35,746 bases of DNA from Streptomyces antimicrobicus (GTDB lineage Bacteria; Actinomycetota; Actinomycetes; Streptomycetales; Streptomycetaceae): the NCBI RefSeq assembly GCF_020532625.1, contig NZ_JAJAUY010000057.1, forward strand, positions 1-35,746, given 5' to 3'. Numbering within the stretch: the stretch's first letter is position 1; every line of letters begins with the position of its first letter. Shown in pieces: positions 31,239 to 35,746 of the stretch. The notes beneath the pieces are model-generated. The model saw only the letters and a list, made by a program, of their open reading frames with translations, made no database searches and was not told the origin of the DNA. A program made the position numbers and the translations under genes.

Positions 31239-32117
31239 ATGACCCAGACTGCGAACACCAGTACGAACGACCGAACCGCCCGCACCCCCGTCGCCCTCCT
31301 CGGCCTGGGCGCCATGGGCACCGCCCTCGCCCGCGCCTGGCTGGCCGCGGGGCACCCCCTGACCGTCTGGAACCGCACGCCCGCCCGCGCCGAGGCCCTG
31401 GCGGCCGAGGGCGCCGTCGTCGCCGCCACGGCCGCCGACGCGGTGGCCGCGGCCGAGCTGGTCGTCGTCTGCCTGCTGGACGACGCCTCGGTCGGCACGG
31501 CCCTCGCCGACGCCGACCTGACCGGCAAGGACCTCGTCGACCTGGTCACCGGCACGCCGTCCGAGGCCCGCGAGCGGGCGCGGTGGGCCGAGGGCCGCGG
31601 GGCCCGGTTCCTGGACGGCGGGATCATGGCCGTGCCCCCGATGATCGGGGTGCCGGACTCCGGCGGCTACGTCTTCTACAGCGGCTCCCGCGCGCTGTTC
31701 GACCGGCACCGGGCGGCCCTGGAGGTCCCGGCCGGCGCCCGCTTCGCGGGCACGGACCCGGGCGCGGCGGCCCTGCACGACGGTGCCCTGCTGTGTGCGA
31801 TGTACGGGCTCTTCGCCGGGATGACCCACGCCTTCGCCCTGGTCGAGGGCGAGGACGTCGACCGCGCGGCCTTCACCTCGGTGCTGACCGAGTGGCTGGG
31901 GGCCATGACCGCCGTGCACGCCGCGGGCGCGGCGGCCGGACCCGCCTCGCCCCTGGCCATGCAGGTGGCGGCCACCGCCACGCTGCTGCGCACGACGGAG
32001 GAACAGGGGGTCGACCCCGGCCTGGTCCAGCCCTACTTCCGTCTGATGGAACGCCAGCTGGCCCGGGGCGGCGACGAGGCGGCCGGCCTGGTCTCCCTGC
32101 TGCGGGACCGGGCGTAG
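31239..32117 (+). CDS. Imine-reductase-like NADPH oxidoreductase
   Basis: 292 aa, ATG at 31239. The N-terminal Rossmann fold has G22-L-G-A-M-G27 and WNRT for NADPH. The block LDGGIMAVPPMIGVPDSGGYVFYSG and the C-terminal helical domain starting TDPGAAALHDGALLCAMYG are characteristic of the imine reductase/reductive aminase group rather than of hydroxyisobutyrate dehydrogenase. D181 is at the position of the catalytic Asp (or Tyr) in imine reductases, and the lysine of HIBADH enzymes is absent there. It should reduce a cyclic imine or couple an amine with a ketone; the natural substrate is unknown, as for nearly all the family. Probably leaderless and repressed by the divergent HxlR. It converges with the EI24 gene. 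Confidence 0.9.
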   Translation: MTQTANTSTNDRTARTPVALLGLGAMGTALARAWLAAGHPLTVWNRTPARAEALAAEGAVVAATAADAVAAAELVVVCLLDDASVGTALADADLTGKDLVDLVTGTPSEARERARWAEGRGARFLDGGIMAVPPMIGVPDSGGYVFYSGSRALFDRHRAALEVPAGARFAGTDPGAAALHDGALLCAMYGLFAGMTHAFALVEGEDVDRAAFTSVLTEWLGAMTAVHAAGAAAGPASPLAMQVAATATLLRTTEEQGVDPGLVQPYFRLMERQLARGGDEAAGLVSLLRDRA

Positions 32118-32144
32118 CCGCACACCCGGCGGCCCGGGCCCGGC

Positions 32145-33041
32145 TCAGCCCTGCCGCGGGTCCTGGAAGGGCGCGGGCGCCGGCCCGAAGCCGTGCTGCG
32201 GTGGCGCGGCCGGGTACGGGGCGGGGCCGCCCGCGGCAGCCGGGGGCGGAGCCTGGTGCGGGCCGGCCGCGGGCCCGGCGTCGGTCCGGTCCCCGCCGGC
32301 CGGTTCGGCGCCGGTCAGCTCGCGGACCATCAAGGTGGCGCCCGCCACCGCGCCCGGCATCAGGAAGACCGCCACCAGCGGCACCAGGAAGGCCAGGACC
32401 AGCGGCACGCCGAAGCCCAGGGCCATCGCCCGGTGCGAGCGCAGCAGGGCCAGCCGCTCGGGGAGCTCCGCCCGGCGGCGCTGGAGGGCGACACTGGTGA
32501 GCTCCACGCTCAGGAAGAAGCCGGAGACGCAGAAGCCGATCACCGGGACCACCGTCTGGCCGATCACCGGGATGAAGCCGAGGGCGAAGAGCACGATGCC
32601 GTAGCAGACCACCCGGACCAGCAGCCGCACGCTGTCGCGGGCCGAGATCCACAGCTCACGGCCCAGCGAGAGCCCGGACTCGGGCACCTCCCCGCCCTCG
32701 GTGCGGTCGACCTGCTCCGACAGGGACTCGTAGAACGGCTCACCGATCAGCAGGGTCACCGCGGTGAAGGTGATGACGGAGAGGAACAGGCCGAGGCTGA
32801 ACAGCAGGGCGGTCAGGAAGCCGCGGAACAGGCCGAGCCAGGGCGAGCCCCAGCCGTCGGCGAACGGTGTCGCCCAGGACACCAGGTCGTCGGCGCCGTA
32901 CCCGAGGCCGACCAGTGCGCCGGCGTACAGCACCAACGACACCAGCCCCGGCAGCAGACCGAAACCGAACCAGCGGCCGTGCCGCGCCACCCATCGCTGT
33001 CCGGCCATCAGGTGGCCGAATCCCCGCCCAAGATCTCCCAT
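32145..33041 (-). CDS. EI24/CysZ-like membrane protein
   Basis: 298 aa, ATG at 33041. Residues 1-235 hold several hydrophobic segments (about 27-47, 72-100, 140-180, 205-235) with the EI24 family pattern: FGFGLLPGLVSLVLY near the start, LIGEPFYESLSEQVD after the second segment and a GFIPVIGQTVVPVIG turn. The last 60 residues are Pro/Ala/Gly-rich and cytosolic. Members include the sulfate permease CysZ, but the actinobacterial proteins have not been assigned a substrate, so transport of sulfate is only a possibility. A TAAGCT hexamer 7 nt before the ATG, with no ribosome-binding site, suggests a leaderless mRNA. Confidence 0.88.
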   Translation of the reverse strand: MGDLGRGFGHLMAGQRWVARHGRWFGFGLLPGLVSLVLYAGALVGLGYGADDLVSWATPFADGWGSPWLGLFRGFLTALLFSLGLFLSVITFTAVTLLIGEPFYESLSEQVDRTEGGEVPESGLSLGRELWISARDSVRLLVRVVCYGIVLFALGFIPVIGQTVVPVIGFCVSGFFLSVELTSVALQRRRAELPERLALLRSHRAMALGFGVPLVLAFLVPLVAVFLMPGAVAGATLMVRELTGAEPAGGDRTDAGPAAGPHQAPPPAAAGGPAPYPAAPPQHGFGPAPAPFQDPRQG

Positions 33042-33048
33042 GGTCGCC

Positions 33049-33054
33049 AGCTTA
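33049..33054 (-). promoter_or_regulatory. -10 hexamer for the EI24 gene
   Basis: Minus-strand TAAGCT (33054-33049) is 7 nt before the ATG at 33041. The terminator of the upstream ohr gene begins 14 nt further up, occupying the place of any -35, so the promoter may be weak or extended. Confidence 0.33.
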
Positions 33055-33067
33055 CGGGCGGGAACGG

Positions 33068-33101
33068 CGAAGGCCGCACCCCGGACGGGGTGCGGCCTTC
33101 G
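33068..33101 (-). terminator. 15-bp hairpin terminator after ohr
   Basis: Arms 33068-33082 (CGAAGGCCGCACCCC) and 33087-33101 pair exactly around GGAC. It begins 22 nt after the ohr stop on the minus strand and isolates the CurA-ohr pair from the EI24 gene. Confidence 0.8.
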
Positions 33102-33122
33102 CGGTCACGCGCGGGACGGCGC

Positions 33123-33545
<423 letters not shown>

Positions 33546-33564
33546 GAGTGTTGCGATCCTCCTG

Positions 33565-33578
33565 GTCGGCGTCCCGAC
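33565..33578 (-). promoter_or_regulatory. Inverted repeat before ohr
   Basis: GTCGG (33565-33569) and CCGAC (33574-33578) are exact inverse complements around CGTC, 4 nt before the ohr ribosome-binding site on the minus strand. Either a leader stem or an operator for independent control of ohr. A minus-strand TAGGCT (33614-33609) at the end of the upstream gene could be its -10. Confidence 0.35.
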
Positions 33579-33611
33579 TCGCGCCCCGGTCGTGACGGTG
33601 TGAGGGAGAGC

Positions 33612-34631
33612 CTAACGGGTGAAAGAAACGATCATCTTTCCGGTGTTCTCGCCGCGCAGCATGCCCAGGAAGGCGTCGGTGGCGTTCTCCACGCCCTCGA
33701 CGACGGTCTCGTCGTGGACGAGCTCGCCCGAGCGGAGCCAGCCGGCCACGTCGGAGACGAAGCGGTCCTGGATGCCGTAGTGGTCGCCGACCAGGATGCC
33801 CTGCAGGCGCAGCCGCTTGCCGATGACGGCGACGAGGTTGCGCGGGCCGGGGGCCGGCTCGGTGTCGTTGTACTGGGCGATGGCACCGCACAGGGTGGCG
33901 CGGCCGTGCACCTTCAGGGCGCCGATGGCGGCTTCGAGGTGGTCGCCGCCGACGTTGTCGAAGTAGACGTCGATGCCCTCGGGGGCGGCCTCCTTCAGCT
34001 GCTCGGCGACGGGGCCGTTCTTGTAGTTGAAGGCGGCGTCGAAGCCGTACTTCTCGGTGAGCAGCGTCACCTTCTCGTCGGAGCCGGCCGAGCCGATCAC
34101 CCGCGAGGCGCCCTTGATCTTCGCGAACTGGCCGACCAGGCTGCCGACCGCACCGGCGGCGCCGGAGACGAAGACGGCGTCGCCCTCCTTGAAGGAGGCG
34201 GTCTCGAACAGGCCGGCGTACGCGGTCAGGCCCGGCATGCCGAGCACGCCGAGGTAGCTGGAGAGCGGGGCGACGGAGGCGTCCACCTTGGTGGCGTGGG
34301 CGGCGTCCACGTCCGCGTACTCGCGCCAGCCCAGCCCGTGCAGGACGTGGTCGCCGACGGCGAAGCCCTCGGCCGCGGAGGCGACGACCTCGCCGACCGC
34401 GCCGCCGTCCATCGGCCGGTCCAGCTGGAACGGCGGGATGTACGACTTCGTGTCGTTCATCCGGCCGCGCATGTACGGGTCCACCGACATGTGGAGGTTG
34501 CGCACGAGGATCCGGCCGGGCGCGGGGGCGGTCACGGGCGCCTCGCGCAGGGCGAAGTCCTCGGCGACGGGCCAGCCCTGGGGACGGCGGACCAGGTGCC
34601 ACTCGCGGCTGACGGCAGGGATGACGGACAT
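33612..34631 (-). CDS. CurA/leukotriene-B4-dehydrogenase-type NADP oxidoreductase
   Basis: 339 aa. The ATG at 34631 (MSVIPAVSREWHLVRRPQG) has GGAG 7 nt upstream; the ATG 12 nt further 5' would start inside that site. It is a zinc-free medium-chain reductase: N-terminal SVDPYMRGRMND, the NADP loop SGAAGAVGSLVGQFAK, then GSAGSDEKV and YFDNVGGDHLEAAI. Relatives reduce the double bond of enals, enones and oxidised lipids. Next to ohr it would clear both products of lipid peroxidation, hydroperoxides and unsaturated carbonyls. It is divergent from marR, with an exact TTGACA -35 and a palindrome near the start point. Cytosolic. Confidence 0.94.
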   Translation of the reverse strand: MSVIPAVSREWHLVRRPQGWPVAEDFALREAPVTAPAPGRILVRNLHMSVDPYMRGRMNDTKSYIPPFQLDRPMDGGAVGEVVASAAEGFAVGDHVLHGLGWREYADVDAAHATKVDASVAPLSSYLGVLGMPGLTAYAGLFETASFKEGDAVFVSGAAGAVGSLVGQFAKIKGASRVIGSAGSDEKVTLLTEKYGFDAAFNYKNGPVAEQLKEAAPEGIDVYFDNVGGDHLEAAIGALKVHGRATLCGAIAQYNDTEPAPGPRNLVAVIGKRLRLQGILVGDHYGIQDRFVSDVAGWLRSGELVHDETVVEGVENATDAFLGMLRGENTGKMIVSFTR

Positions 34632-34656
34632 GGAAGGCTCCAAGGGAAGGATTTAC

Positions 34657-34717
34657 TTCAGGAACTGAAACAACCATGCGCCTGGATATTTCATGTTGTC
34701 AAGTAAACCGGTACGCT
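34657..34717. promoter_or_regulatory. Divergent CurA-type/marR promoter region with MarR-type operator
   Basis: Minus: -35 TTGACA (34702-34697), 18 nt, -10 CATGGT (34678-34673). Just downstream, over the likely start point, TTCAG-GAA-CTGAA (34657-34669) is a perfect inverted repeat. TTTACTT (34652) and AAGTAAA (34701) form a wider dyad. Plus: -10 TACGCT (34712-34717), ATG of marR 6 nt on. Confidence 0.5.
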
Positions 34718-34723
34718 GATGCC

Positions 34724-35146
34724 ATGCCCAGTCGTCGTACGGACCCCCTGACCGTCGAGGTCGTCGAGCTCATCGGCGATGTCGTGGCCCGCTACCACCA
34801 GGAGTACGAGCAGGCGGCCGCGAGCCACCAGCTCACCGGCGCCCAGGCGCGGGTCCTCGGCCTGCTGGCCGTGGAGGCGACGCCGATGCGGCGGATCGCC
34901 CAGAAGCTGAAGTGCGAACCGTCCAACATCACCGGGATCGTGGACCGGCTGGAGAGCCGGGGCCTGGTCGAACGCCGCCCGGACCCGGCCGACCGCCGGG
35001 TGAAGCTGGCCGCCGCCACGCAGGAGGGGATGCAGACCGCCGACCGGCTGCGGGAGTCCCTGGACTTCGCGCGGGAGCCGCTGGCGGCGCTGTCGGAGGA
35101 GGAGCGGACCGCGCTCAGGGACCTGCTGCGGCGGATGCTGGGCTGA
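34724..35146 (+). CDS. MarR family regulator
   Basis: 140 aa, ATG at 34724, probably leaderless (TACGCT 6 nt before). The MarR winged helix is clear: LTGAQARVLGLLAVEATPMRRIAQKLKCEPSNITGIVDRLESRGLVERR, then the wing DPADRRVKL. The only cysteine, C64, lies at the start of the recognition helix; the N-terminal sensing cysteine of OhrR is absent. So although an ohr gene is near, this is not a canonical OhrR. It most likely represses the divergent CurA-type reductase and itself, and perhaps ohr. The signal may be an enone or other electrophile (reacting with C64?) or a non-covalent ligand. It converges with the last gene. Confidence 0.92.
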   Translation: MPSRRTDPLTVEVVELIGDVVARYHQEYEQAAASHQLTGAQARVLGLLAVEATPMRRIAQKLKCEPSNITGIVDRLESRGLVERRPDPADRRVKLAAATQEGMQTADRLRESLDFAREPLAALSEEERTALRDLLRRMLG

Positions 35147-35194
35147 GCTCCGGCCGGACGCCGCGCAGGACGCCGGGCCGGGTTCCCGCCGGGC

Positions 35195-35746
35195 TCAGCA
35201 CTGCCCGAAGAGCCTGTCCCAGAAGCTGCACGACTTGGTCGGCGTGGGGCTCGGGCCCGGCGGCGGGGTCGAGGTGCCGGGCCTCGGTGAGCCCGGGGCG
35301 GTGGGACCGGTGGTGGCCGTGGGCCCGCCCGAGCCCGACGGTGACGGCACGCCGCTCGTGGACGGGGCCGGGGGCGAGGTGGAGGCGGAGGGAGAGCTGA
35401 CCGGCGAGCGCGAGGGCCCCTTGCCCGCGCCGGCGGTGGCCTTGCCCGAGGGCTTGGGGGCCTGACCCAGCGTGGGCCTCACCGTGCCGGCGCCCGCCGG
35501 GGCGCTCGGGGCGGCCGGATCCGGGGCGGGGCCGTCGTCGGTCAGCACCACGCTGGAGGCGCGGTCGGTGGCCGACGCCGGCGCCTCGGCGGTGATCCGG
35601 GCCACCACGAACGAGCCGAGCGCGGCGATCAGCAGCCCGAGCCCCGCGGTCATGGCCGTCTTGCGGCGGCGCCGCTCCCCGGCCCGGCGGCGGGCGGCTC
35701 CGCCACCGCGCCCGGAGTAGGGGGCGGCCAGCACGACGAGCCCGTC
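35195..35746 (-). CDS. Ser/Thr/Pro-rich membrane-anchored protein, cut by the window edge
   Basis: 183 residues are visible and the frame stays open to the right edge; a GTG at 35734 exists, but the upstream residues DGLV read on smoothly, so the true start is probably outside. After an Arg-rich stretch (GGAARRRAGERRRRKTAM) comes one transmembrane helix (TAGLGLLIAALGSFVVARI), then about 110 residues of Pro, Ser, Thr, Gly and Ala that should span the cell wall, ending in a short cysteine pair SCSFWDRLFGQC. The topology would put the basic part inside and the linker outside. No enzymatic domain is visible in this part; the part outside the window may hold one (many such proteins are kinase-like or regulatory). 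Function not recognised. Confidence 0.7.
   Translation of the reverse strand, partial: DGLVVLAAPYSGRGGGAARRRAGERRRRKTAMTAGLGLLIAALGSFVVARITAEAPASATDRASSVVLTDDGPAPDPAAPSAPAGAGTVRPTLGQAPKPSGKATAGAGKGPSRSPVSSPSASTSPPAPSTSGVPSPSGSGGPTATTGPTAPGSPRPGTSTPPPGPSPTPTKSCSFWDRLFGQC

Noticed and set aside
34724..35146. Calling the MarR protein OhrR
   Set aside because: The N-terminal peroxide-sensing cysteine and its surrounding aromatic residues are missing.

Overview
The window is very GC-rich, uses GTG starts freely, has strong purine-rich ribosome-binding sites and GC-rich stem terminators, and every recognisable protein has Streptomyces-type sequence. It reads as core chromosome of a Streptomyces (or close streptomycete), not plasmid or phage. 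I found no rRNA, tRNA, CRISPR array, transposase or integrase. I call 38 protein genes, one of them running off the right edge.

Layout. (1) 40-3291, minus strand: a tellurium-resistance-type cluster of two tandem TerD proteins, a DUF475/TerC-like membrane protein and a TerA-like protein. (2) 3438-7695: an AhpE-type peroxiredoxin and a DUF3052 protein (minus) beside aceE, the homodimeric-type pyruvate dehydrogenase E1 (plus). (3) 7822-17363: an accessory block with a potassium channel, an ANTAR-like/DUF5133 protein, a secreted I36-type inhibitor, a DHA2 exporter with a divergent TetR, a DUF1023 hydrolase, a DUF4429-SHOCT protein, a MerR/aldo-keto reductase pair, a serine hydrolase and a pirin. 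(4) 17422-22315: fasR-fabD-fabH-acpP-fabF, the type II fatty-acid synthase initiation/elongation cluster with its PucR-type activator, closed by a 17-bp hairpin. (5) 22377-28163: DUF3145, an SGNH lipoprotein, a GH3 beta-glucosidase with a divergent TetR, and an exported intradiol dioxygenase. (6) 28264-35146: three regulator/enzyme modules (LysR with a HIBADH-type reductase plus a nitrilase-superfamily amidase; HxlR with an imine-reductase-like enzyme; MarR with a CurA-type reductase followed by Ohr), with an EI24 membrane protein between them. (7) a Ser/Thr/Pro-rich membrane-anchored protein cut by the edge.

How it works together. AceE supplies acetyl-CoA and FabD/FabH/ACP/FabF use it for fatty-acid synthesis. 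The order peroxiredoxin - DUF3052 - aceE - PucR regulator - fabD - ACP - KAS resembles what I recall of the Mycobacterium tuberculosis ahpE-to-kasA region, so the block between aceE and fasR looks like a lineage-specific insertion. The flanks hold small stress or detoxification modules, five of them governed by regulators of five different families placed next to their likely targets.

The strongest non-coding signals are: palindromes inside divergent promoters; many -10-like hexamers exactly 6-7 nt before a start codon (leaderless transcripts); a candidate FasR site before fabD; and two palindrome groups before aceE. I see no clearly new multi-gene system. The most novel-looking items are the ANTAR-like/DUF5133 protein, the HxlR/imine-reductase module and the uncharacterised operators. 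All operators and promoters here are read by eye.
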